A stretch of DNA of 64,000 nucleotides from contig JBBACY010000006.1 in NCBI GenBank assembly GCA_041656735.1, positions 39,260 to 103,259 of the forward strand, in the 5' to 3' direction. Below, piece by piece: positions 27,513 through 34,297 of this stretch. The translations under genes and the position numbers were made by a program. Each line of letters opens with the position of its first letter. Position 1 is the stretch's first letter. The notes under the pieces are model-generated. The model was given only the letters and a program-made list of their open reading frames with translations, did not search any database and was not told the DNA's origin. Origin of the DNA: Perlabentimonas sp041656735. Lineage in GTDB: Bacteria > Bacteroidota > Bacteroidia > Bacteroidales > Tenuifilaceae.

Positions 27513-27557
27513 AAAAATGCTAAGAGAGCACTACATCTGTGATCCCTTAGCGTTTTT
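27513..27557. terminator. bidirectional terminator
   Basis: AAAAATGCTAAG at 27513-27524 pairs with CTTAGCGTTTTT at 27546-27557 with one G-T pair. The A and T runs on both sides let it serve both the giant protein gene (plus) and the gene ending at 27591 (minus). Confidence 0.6.
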
Positions 27558-27590
27558 CATTCTATTATAACCAATACAAATATTCAGCAT

Positions 27591-28472
27591 TTAATTTGTT
27601 AGTGTAAGTTCAATGCCTAAATCAAGGTATTCATTCTCATTCATTGTCAAACTTTTTCTGTACCATTCCCCTCCTGAATAGATCCAAGTTTCTGATTCAC
27701 CATACTTTTTAAAAACAGAAAACATTGGTTCATAGCGTACCCCATCGAGCTTTTCCTTACTCCCCTTTCTAGTATAAGTATACCTATACGCGTTTTCTTC
27801 AAAAATAAACCACTCCAAAGCAACAAAAAACCCATTCTCAGGGAATCGAATATTTTTATCAGATAAGTCTATATTTACAGCCCTTCTTCCTCTTTTAGCC
27901 AATGCAATAATATTGTTTTCATATATTTCATCCGAAGGCTCTCCGTTTTCACCAACGGAAAGAAGCCTAACATTAAACTTTGCATTTCTAATCCAAGAGT
28001 TTGTTAATATTTTAATGCTCTTAATGTATGGTGTTGCACTATACTCAGGCTTATAGTCAAATTGCTTTGCAGTAATCCAGGAAAAGCCATTGCTAACAAG
28101 CCGATGGTTTGATTTTTTCTTCTTAAGGCTATTTACAATTATTTCAGTTTTTACTCGATTAGGGCTAACCGAAATCTCCATAATATCATAAACCTTTGGC
28201 GTAAGGTAAATCTTAACATACTCGCTTTTAGGAGCAATCGTCTCCATTTCATACCCAATGGATGACACTATAAGAAGAGCATTTTCTTGTTTCTCTGCTA
28301 TGGTAAATTCTCCTTTTTCATTTGAAGTTGTACCTACATTGCTGTCCTTAATGCAAATATTTGCATAGGGTATTGGTTCAGATGTTTCAAAATCAATTAC
28401 AACTCCACGGGTTTGCGAAAAGCAAGAGGTGAAGTAAAAACAAAGGGCTAGTAATACTAAATATTTTCCCAT
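27591..28472 (-). CDS. exported CarboxypepD_reg-like domain protein
   Basis: The 293-residue protein has an N-terminal signal (about 1-20, with Cys17 in TSCFS but no clean lipobox) and a carboxypeptidase-regulatory-like beta sandwich at about 22-100 (RGVVIDFETSEPIPYANI, then VGTTSNEKGEFTI). The C-terminal domain (about 125-293) holds VRLLSVGENGEPSDEIYENN, NGFFVALEWF and the final LTLTN. It is a clear paralogue of the protein encoded at 33028-33918, inside the tRNA-linked cluster 4.5 kb away. There is no TonB plug or barrel, so it is not a receptor. Function unknown. Confidence 0.85.
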   Translation of the reverse strand: MGKYLVLLALCFYFTSCFSQTRGVVIDFETSEPIPYANICIKDSNVGTTSNEKGEFTIAEKQENALLIVSSIGYEMETIAPKSEYVKIYLTPKVYDIMEISVSPNRVKTEIIVNSLKKKKSNHRLVSNGFSWITAKQFDYKPEYSATPYIKSIKILTNSWIRNAKFNVRLLSVGENGEPSDEIYENNIIALAKRGRRAVNIDLSDKNIRFPENGFFVALEWFIFEENAYRYTYTRKGSKEKLDGVRYEPMFSVFKKYGESETWIYSGGEWYRKSLTMNENEYLDLGIELTLTN

Positions 28473-28536
28473 TTTATTATGTTTAGCGATATTAACAAAC
28501 TCTACCTTATCCCCATTTTATATGAAATTAACGCAA

Positions 28537-29031
28537 CTAATGTCGAGGGATCTCCAGAATCTCCAAATCCTTCATTTTATCACCATCAATCGTAAGTCTA
28601 ATGGCCGTTCTAACCACGTGAAAGCCAGATATACCAGCAGCACCTGGATTAATATGCAAAAGTTCAAAATCCTTATCGTATATTACCTTTAGTATATGCG
28701 AGTGCCCACAAATAAACAGGTTAGGTTTTTGGCTCCTCAGTATTGGAATAATCTTTTTTTCGTACCTTTTGGGGTAGCCGCCAATATGCGTCATTAGCAC
28801 ATTAACATCCTCGCAAGAGAACTGCAAAATTTCGGGGTACGTGGTGCGAACCAACGAATCGTCGATATTACCATACACAGCTCTTAGAGGTTTAAATCCA
28901 CTTATGGTATCGGCAGTTTCCATATTGCCAATATCGCCAGCGTGCCATAGTTCGTTGCAATCAGCAAAAAAATTGGCGAGTTTTTCATCCCAATGGCTAT
29001 GCGTATCACTTAAAATACCAATTCGTTTCAT
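28537..29031 (-). CDS. YfcE/MJ0936-type metallophosphoesterase
   Basis: This 164-residue protein is a small calcineurin-like phosphodiesterase. The metal-binding motifs appear in order: DTHSH at 9-13, GDIG near 37-40, YGNIDD near 54-59, THIGG, and GHSH near 109-112. Family members hydrolyse simple phosphodiesters, often with Mn2+. The gene is divergent from rsmE with 42 bases between the start codons, so their promoters overlap. Confidence 0.93.
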   Translation of the reverse strand: MKRIGILSDTHSHWDEKLANFFADCNELWHAGDIGNMETADTISGFKPLRAVYGNIDDSLVRTTYPEILQFSCEDVNVLMTHIGGYPKRYEKKIIPILRSQKPNLFICGHSHILKVIYDKDFELLHINPGAAGISGFHVVRTAIRLTIDGDKMKDLEILEIPRH

Positions 29032-29056
29032 ACTATTAGTTAATTAGCTATTTTTG
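29026..29056 (+). promoter_or_regulatory. rsmE promoter with dyad at the start site
   Basis: TTTC at 29026-29029, 19 bases, TATTTTTG at 29049-29056. A perfect dyad TTTGCG (29053-29058) and CGCAAA (29063-29068) overlaps the -7 box and the likely start site near 29063. Confidence 0.5.
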
Positions 29057-29073
29057 CGTAAACGCAAATATAA

Positions 29074-29775
29074 ATGCATATTTCCTATATCCCACAAATT
29101 TCAGGCAACTCAATTGTTTTGCCCGAGGACGAATCGAAACATTGTATACGGGTGCTTCGCCTAAATACGGGCGATACCATAAACATAGTTGATGGCAACG
29201 GCAATATGTTAACCTGTGGCATTACCGACCCTCACCCCAAACGATGCGCAGTTGAAGTAATTGACATTCAGCACCAATTTGGCAAAAGGAACTTTCGGTT
29301 GCACATTGCCATTGCACCCACAAAGAACATCGAAAGGTTGGAGTGGTTCTTAGAGAAAGCCACCGAAATTGGCATAGACGAAATTACACCCATTCTCTGT
29401 GAGCACTCTGAGAGGAAGAACATTAACAACGAAAGGCTTGAAAGGGTTATTGTGGCTGCCCTGAAACAATCTATTAAGGCCTATAAGCCAACGCTAAACA
29501 CCCTCACACCCTTAAAAGATGCAATAAAACAGGATTTACAAAGCACCCGACTTATGGCCTACTGCGGAGATTTTAACGAGCCACACGCCAAAAGTTTAAT
29601 TACCCCAAACAGCAATGTTTTTATGCTTATTGGACCCGAGGGCGACTTTAGTCCAAGCGAGGTTGAAATGGCTTTAAAAGCTGGCTTTAAAACCACTGGT
29701 TTGGGCACTGCACGCCTACGCACCGAAACGGCAGGAGTAGTAGCATGTACCATTGCAAATTTAATTAACCAGTAG
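29074..29775 (+). CDS. rsmE: 16S rRNA (uracil-1498-N3)-methyltransferase
   Basis: RsmE methylates U1498 of 16S rRNA. The 233-residue product has the N-terminal PUA-like domain (HCIRVLRLNTGDTINIVDGNG) and a C-terminal SPOUT knot with LIGPEGDFSPSEVE and LGTARLRTETAGVVA. The length fits the family. A short leader of about 11 bases follows its promoter. Confidence 0.96.
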   Translation: MHISYIPQISGNSIVLPEDESKHCIRVLRLNTGDTINIVDGNGNMLTCGITDPHPKRCAVEVIDIQHQFGKRNFRLHIAIAPTKNIERLEWFLEKATEIGIDEITPILCEHSERKNINNERLERVIVAALKQSIKAYKPTLNTLTPLKDAIKQDLQSTRLMAYCGDFNEPHAKSLITPNSNVFMLIGPEGDFSPSEVEMALKAGFKTTGLGTARLRTETAGVVACTIANLINQ

Positions 29776-29784
29776 CCCAATAAA

Positions 29785-30264
29785 CTATTCAAAAAAACTC
29801 TCTGCACCCGGAAAATTAAGTTTCTCCTTTGCCTCCCCGGGCGGGTAAGCATAATACTGAACCTTTGCCTCGGCACAAAGCACATCGTTACCATTATAGA
29901 GTTCGGTTTGAATATTGGCAAACCTCCGTGCAGAGTCAACCAACCAAGCTTTAAGTTTTATTGGACCCTCGGAAATATACACGGGCTTACGGTACCGAAC
30001 TTGCAGCTGCGAAGTAACACCCGATGTACCTAGTATGGTATTTACAGTCCACCCTCCTACCTCATCCAAAAGCATAGCCTGTATACCTCCATGAACTACG
30101 TTTCGGTACCCCTCAAAATTAGAGGTGGGATTCCATTCGCCATAAATAATTTTATTAACCTCATCGTAAGTAAAATTCAACCTTAAGCCAAACGGATGAT
30201 CGGGGGCGCACCCAATGCAGTTATACCCTTTTTGACCCACATAAGGGTTATTAACCTTTTTCAT
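29785..30264 (-). CDS. PaaI-type hot-dog thioesterase
   Basis: This 159-residue protein is a single hot-dog domain. The central helix begins with the VVHGGIQAMLLDEVGGW segment typical of the PaaI/YiiD group, with catalytic Asp or Glu in LLDE. Such enzymes hydrolyse acyl-CoA thioesters, and the substrate is unknown. The N-terminus has CIGCAPDHPFGL, a variant start seen in several of these proteins. It converges on rsmE with a 9-base gap. The 317-base gap upstream (30265-30581) holds only the tRNA promoter. Confidence 0.9.
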   Translation of the reverse strand: MKKVNNPYVGQKGYNCIGCAPDHPFGLRLNFTYDEVNKIIYGEWNPTSNFEGYRNVVHGGIQAMLLDEVGGWTVNTILGTSGVTSQLQVRYRKPVYISEGPIKLKAWLVDSARRFANIQTELYNGNDVLCAEAKVQYYAYPPGEAKEKLNFPGAESFFE

Positions 30265-30504
30265 ATTAATTATTTTGTGTTAAAATATTTTACCATTAGC
30301 AATCAAACACTATTTAACGTTAAAACCTACAAACAAGGCTACACCAAACGCCAATAGTGCTAAAAAAGAGGTGTAAAAGTACTAAAACGAACCAAAGTAT
30401 AAAAATCACCACAAAATACTTTAAGCGGAAACCGCTAGCATTTTGAGGTTTACAGAGGTAAATTTTAAAGTAAAAACTTTTATTTAAAAAAAAGCATCGA
30501 AAGT

Positions 30505-30535
30505 TTTGCAGATATTAAAAATGCTTGTATTTTTG
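30505..30535 (+). promoter_or_regulatory. tRNA-Val promoter (perfect Bacteroidota consensus)
   Basis: TTTG at 30505-30508, exactly 19 bases, TATTTTTG at 30528-30535. Both boxes match the consensus fully. Transcription would start near 30542, 40 bases before the mature tRNA. Confidence 0.8.
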
Positions 30536-30581
30536 CAACGCTTTTAAAGGAAAGCACAACAGCAATAAAATCAATGTTTAT

Positions 30582-30656
30582 GGGAGTTTAGCTCAGCTGG
30601 TTCAGAGCACCTGCCTTACAAGCAGGGGGTCACTGGTTCGAATCCAGTAACTCCCA
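30582..30656 (+). tRNA. tRNA-Val (anticodon TAC)
   Basis: All arms fold: acceptor GGGAGTT with AACTCCC, D-arm GCTC/GAGC, anticodon stem CCTGC/GCAGG around the loop CTTACAA (anticodon TAC, reading GTA-type valine codons), T-arm ACTGG/CCAGT with TTCGAAT, and discriminator A. The 3' CCA is not encoded in full. A terminator follows. A broken copy lies 85 bases downstream. Confidence 0.97.
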
Positions 30657-30667
30657 CACTAAAAATC

Positions 30668-30706
30668 AACCACTTACAGCGTTTATCGAGGTAGGTGGTT
30701 TTTTTT
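30668..30706 (+). terminator. terminator after tRNA-Val
   Basis: AACCACTTAC (30668-30677) pairs with GTAGGTGGTT (30691-30700) with one G-T pair, and a run of eight T follows. Confidence 0.85.
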
Positions 30707-30733
30707 GTGCATACAATTTTGCCCCAAGAAGCT

Positions 30734-30837
30734 TAACGCAACCCAGCTGGTTCGGAGCATCCTGCACCTGCGGGCGAGGGAGTCACTGGTTCGAACTACT
30801 CTCACGAGCAAAGCGAGTAATCCAGTAACTCCCACAC
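30734..30837 (+). pseudogene. broken copy of tRNA-Val with inserted segment
   Basis: Positions 30741-30760 match the D-arm region of the tRNA (16 of 18 bases over CAGCTGGTTC and its flanks). GTCACTGGTTCGAA at 30782-30795 and the 19-base AATCCAGTAACTCCCACAC at 30819-30837 match the tRNA exactly. About 25 foreign bases (ending GAGCAAAGCGAGT) interrupt the T-loop, the 5' acceptor strand is missing, and the anticodon stem no longer pairs. It cannot be a working tRNA. A 20-base segment at its 5' edge recurs at 34124-34143. Confidence 0.85.
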
Positions 30838-30852
30838 AAGGAATTGCCGCAA

Positions 30853-30959
30853 ATACCCACACTTAACAATACCATTTGTTGATATAAGGCTTCTGAAATT
30901 TCCACAATTAGAATATAATATTTACATTTAAAGTGTAGTAAGTGGATGTTTGTGGGTAT
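30853..30959. repeat. inverted repeat upstream of the first cassette-like gene
   Basis: ATACCCACA at 30853-30861 is matched by TGTGGGTAT at 30951-30959, with a second inner pair (CACTTAA / TTAAAGTG). The 107-base structure lies between the tRNA copy and the gene at 30999. Its purpose is unknown; it could be a boundary of the inserted DNA. Confidence 0.55.
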
Positions 30960-30998
30960 ATATTAACTAGTTACCACTAGTTAAAAAAAAGGAAAAAA

Positions 30999-32324
30999 AT
31001 GAAAACTTACAAGATATTTTTTAGACTGATTATTGCGATTTTAACGATCCAGATTATGTTTCCTGTAAACTTAAAGGCTCAGGAAAAAACTGATTATGCT
31101 TTAGCTAAATCTTATTTTGCAGAACTGGATTCTTTATGCTCAATTGATAATGGAAAACTTTGGAACATAAATTTAAATGGTCCAACTATGTTGGTCTTCA
31201 CTGAATCTAGGACAATAATAGCAAACCAACCGGACAATGAGGGAAAACTATCTGAACATGAAGGGGTATTTATCGGGACACTTCCTGAGAATATTAGTAT
31301 TGCGAATTATTCAATGGACTGGAGCGGAAAAAAATGGGCAGTTGTAAACTGGAGAGATCTTTCACAAAACGACCAATATTCAAGAAATAAACTGCTGATT
31401 CATGAAAATTGGCATAGCAGGGCTGAGGGCAGAGTAGGTATATCTCCTGTGATGACATCAAATTCACATTTGGACGGGCTACAAGGCTCTATTCTTATTA
31501 AACTTGAACTGAGAGCACTCAGCAAAGCGCTTATGTCTGAAAATGTATCGGATAAAAAAGCGGCACTTAAAGATGCGTTAATTATTAGAAAGTACAGACA
31601 AAAATTATTTCCAGATAATAATGAAAATGAATTTGAGAGACACGAAGGAATGCCTGAATATACTGGTTATAAACTTTGTGGCTTAAATGAAAATATTATT
31701 CCTAAAGTAATAGCTAAACAAATTGATATTGCAGATAGTAAGGATGGGTTTGCAAATTCATTTGCTTATTTAACAGGTCCGGCTTATGGCTTTCTTCTCG
31801 ACGAATTAAATATTGAGTGGCTCAAACAAATAATTGATGGTAAAAACTTACCTGAAATTATTGAAAATGTTGTTTTGGTTGTGCTACCATTAGACACTTT
31901 ATTATTTGAAACACTTGTAGAAAAAATCGGAAGTAATTACGACTATGAAACTTTAATAAAGAATGAAACTGAAAAATTTGAAAATCAGAAAAAGCTGACT
32001 AATCTCTATAAAGAAAAAATAATTGCAGGGAGTCAGTTAATTATTCGAAATAACAACCTTAAATTCACATTTAATCCACAAGAAAAACTGATTCAGATTG
32101 ATAATGGAGTGATTTATAAAACAGTGCACTTAATTGGGGAATGGGGCATTTTGGAAGTTAAAGACGGAATATACAGGTCAAACGATTGGCAAATATTTAT
32201 AATTCCTGCTCCAAAGTCAACGAATTCAGAAGTAATGAATGAAGATGATTATGTATTAACATTGAAAAAGGGTTGGAAAATTGTTGAAATAAAAGAAGGG
32301 AAATACACATTAATTAAAGAATAA
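30999..32324 (+). CDS. exported protein with HExxH motif, possible zinc peptidase
   Basis: The 441-residue protein has a signal peptide at about 1-28 (ends VNLKAQ). HENWH at about residue 135-139, in LLIHENWHSRAEG, has the HExxH form of zinc peptidases. Downstream, KLELRAL and GMPEYTGY supply glutamates that could be the third ligand, as in gluzincins. The C-terminal 100 residues look beta-rich. I recognise no named family. The gene is clearly more AT-rich than its neighbours outside 30.6-34 kb, and an attC-like palindrome starts 8 bases after its stop. Confidence 0.75.
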   Translation: MKTYKIFFRLIIAILTIQIMFPVNLKAQEKTDYALAKSYFAELDSLCSIDNGKLWNINLNGPTMLVFTESRTIIANQPDNEGKLSEHEGVFIGTLPENISIANYSMDWSGKKWAVVNWRDLSQNDQYSRNKLLIHENWHSRAEGRVGISPVMTSNSHLDGLQGSILIKLELRALSKALMSENVSDKKAALKDALIIRKYRQKLFPDNNENEFERHEGMPEYTGYKLCGLNENIIPKVIAKQIDIADSKDGFANSFAYLTGPAYGFLLDELNIEWLKQIIDGKNLPEIIENVVLVVLPLDTLLFETLVEKIGSNYDYETLIKNETEKFENQKKLTNLYKEKIIAGSQLIIRNNNLKFTFNPQEKLIQIDNGVIYKTVHLIGEWGILEVKDGIYRSNDWQIFIIPAPKSTNSEVMNEDDYVLTLKKGWKIVEIKEGKYTLIKE

Positions 32325-32331
32325 CTTGTGG

Positions 32332-32457
32332 TAACACGCAATAAAAAACATAGGGCAGAAAGTGCTAAATTTGAACGATATAACATTTAATAAACGGCTT
32401 GCCAACTTGATAATTAGGTGCTTCGAAATGCCCTACGTTTCTTATTGCCATCCGTTA
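32332..32457 (+). repeat. attC-like imperfect palindrome A
   Basis: Outer boxes TAAC (32332-32335) and GTTA (32454-32457) enclose 20-base arms, 32338-32357 and 32429-32448, that match at 18 positions. The loop is 71 bases. Both arm mismatches are A-C on the top strand but become G-T pairs on the bottom strand, so the bottom strand folds better. Length (126 bases), position 8 bases after a stop codon and box layout resemble integron attC sites. The classical core GTTRRRY is not matched exactly (it reads GTTAGCC). Confidence 0.6.
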
Positions 32458-32682
32458 GCCTCCATATGAGACTCCGCATAATTTTGAAGTTTTAGAAAGT
32501 TGCCGACAGACTATCATTCTGATTCCGTTTTGTGCAATGACTAAATTTTAGGCTAAAACAGTTGATAATTTTGTATAACTTTAACAAAAACAAAAAAGAT
32601 TTTAACGTACGATTTTCATACAAAAGACAGGATTTGCGAAACGGAAGATTTGAGATTTTTTTCAATTTAAATTTGTAACGAT

Positions 32683-32943
32683 ATGAGACTAACAATTAAA
32701 CCCTTAACACTTATTTTAGTATTCACTGTTTTTAGTTCATGTGCTATTCAGGTGCCTATTTCTAAAACACCACCAGCAAATAATACTACGTATAACGTTG
32801 AGTATTTATTTGAACATGATGGATGCAAAGCATATCGTTTTAGAGATAATGGCCATTATGTTTATTTCACTAATTGTAAGGGCGATGTAACTAGTATAGA
32901 GAATGATTCTCTTCAGAAACAAATAGTTAATCACATAAGATAA
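32683..32943 (+). CDS. small lipoprotein, DUF4884-like
   Basis: The 86-residue protein has a lipoprotein signal with the lipobox VFSSC (Cys at about 20), followed by a short linker and a compact domain with YNVEYLFEHDGCKAYRF and HYVYFTNCKG. This pattern matches DUF4884, a family of small Bacteroidota lipoproteins of unknown function. Two cysteines (in DGCK and TNCK) could form a disulfide. It lies in the AT-rich cluster. The 358-base gap upstream holds palindrome A and about 220 bases in which I see no gene. Confidence 0.75.
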   Translation: MRLTIKPLTLILVFTVFSSCAIQVPISKTPPANNTTYNVEYLFEHDGCKAYRFRDNGHYVYFTNCKGDVTSIENDSLQKQIVNHIR

Positions 32944-33027
32944 AAGTAAGAATAAACTAATTGTTAGATAACACTTCTGACTGGCATTTTTGCTGATTGA
33001 TAATAAAACACGGGTGCTAACAACATT

Positions 33028-33918
33028 ATGAAGCCAATTACATTAATAATTACAATACTTTTCCCATTAAGCTTGTTTTCACAGATTAATGGTATTGTGA
33101 TTGATAAAAAAACGGATAAACCAATATCGTTTTCAAATATCTGGGTTGAAAATATGTACGTAGGAACAACTTCCGATTACGATGGGAAATTTATTTTTAA
33201 TGATAGTTTAATAAATAAAAATATTATTGTTTCTGCAATTGGTTATAAAACACAAAAACTCTTATTGGCTTATACATCAAATAGAGTTTTACTCGTTCCA
33301 AAATCGTATGAAATTGAAGAAATCGTAATTAAACCAATTAAGAAAAAAGAAAAAACGGTAGGTAAATTTAAAGAGTCGGAAATAGAACATTATTATAGTT
33401 GCGGTGCAAAACCATGGATTGCAGCAAGATATTATCCATACCAAGACGAATACGCAGAAACATCATTTTTGAGCCAAATTGAAATAATGACAAGGAGCTA
33501 TTCAGACTCTGCAATATTTAGTTTAAGACTTTTATCTGTAAATGAACAAGGAGAGCCTTCAACAGATTTATTATCAGAAAACATTATTGTACATCCAAAA
33601 AAAGGGTATTCAAAAACGACCCTAGATTTATCAGAATGCGTTTTAAAATTCCCCGAAAATGGACTTTTTATTGCAACAGAATTTTATGTAATTGATAAGA
33701 ACTTATATGAATATGAAACAATATCAAGGGAAACTAAAGAAAAAGTTAAAGCGAAAGATTATGGCCCTTTAATTGGTAATATTTTGGAGAAGAACTATAA
33801 TAACTCATGGATTTATGTTTTTGGAGAATGGAGGAAACCATATAAGATTAATAGCTCGAAGAAGAAATATAAGGGTAAGTACTGGAATCTGGCAATAACT
33901 TTAAAACTAACGAATTAA
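33028..33918 (+). CDS. exported CarboxypepD_reg-like protein, paralogue of 27591-28472
   Basis: The 296-residue protein has a signal peptide at about 1-18 (SLFSQ), a carboxypeptidase-regulatory-like sandwich at about 20-98 (NGIVIDKKTDKPISFSNIW), and a C-terminal domain with LRLLSVNEQGEPSTDLLSEN, FPENGLFIATEF and a final LKLTN. All of these align with the protein encoded at 27591-28472. No barrel or enzyme motif is visible. It is AT-rich like its neighbours, and a second palindrome begins 11 bases after its stop. Confidence 0.82.
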   Translation: MKPITLIITILFPLSLFSQINGIVIDKKTDKPISFSNIWVENMYVGTTSDYDGKFIFNDSLINKNIIVSAIGYKTQKLLLAYTSNRVLLVPKSYEIEEIVIKPIKKKEKTVGKFKESEIEHYYSCGAKPWIAARYYPYQDEYAETSFLSQIEIMTRSYSDSAIFSLRLLSVNEQGEPSTDLLSENIIVHPKKGYSKTTLDLSECVLKFPENGLFIATEFYVIDKNLYEYETISRETKEKVKAKDYGPLIGNILEKNYNNSWIYVFGEWRKPYKINSSKKKYKGKYWNLAITLKLTN

Positions 33919-33929
33919 ATACCCTTTAC

Positions 33930-34001
33930 TAACAATCGATACAAGCAATGTGGGGGGTGTTATAACCTCAGTTCAGCATAACTCACATTGGCCGGCATTT
34001 A
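33930..34001 (+). repeat. attC-like palindrome C, degenerate
   Basis: TAAC at 33930-33933, arm GCAATGTG at 33945-33952, opposite arm CACATTG followed by GC (33984-33992, one bulge), inner pair GTTAT / ATAAC, and TTTAGC near 33998-34003 in place of GTTAGC. The order TAACA, GCAAT, ATTG-GC, TTAGC is the same as in palindrome A although the sequences differ, which is how attC sites vary. It starts 11 bases after a stop codon. Confidence 0.45.
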
Positions 34002-34297
34002 GCAGCGGATGAGAGGACTATAAATTCTGCCCCACTGCTCCTACTGTTTTGCCATAAGCGCGAGCACGAAATAAAAATGTGGAAGAGCCGAAAACACATC
34101 GGAGCCATTTGCCACAAGTAGTCTAACGCAACCCAGCTGCTTCATACGCCGAATTGGTAAATTTTTCGCCTCAATATAATTTCCTATCGTGAGACGATGA
34201 CACTGTTCCAAGCTCCAGCACTTTTAACATCCCCCAACCGAATACTTGACTAACCCATTAACTTTGCTTATATTTATTTGTCAATGAATTAATTAGT
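34002..34297. other. non-coding end of the cluster with a 20-base direct repeat
   Basis: No gene is seen. TAACGCAACCCAGCTGCTTC at 34124-34143 matches 30734-30753 at 19 of 20 bases, with more partial identity upstream (AAG-AG). The two copies flank the three AT-rich genes. Before it, two short inverted motifs (CCGA...TCGG) are visible. Confidence 0.6.

Noticed and set aside
30741..30837. Second functional tRNA gene
   Set aside because: The acceptor 5' strand is missing, the anticodon stem does not pair, and the T-loop is interrupted.
32961..33023. TTGTTAG / CTAACAA inverted pair as a third attC-like site
   Set aside because: The boxes point the other way (GTTA first) and the inner stem is very weak.
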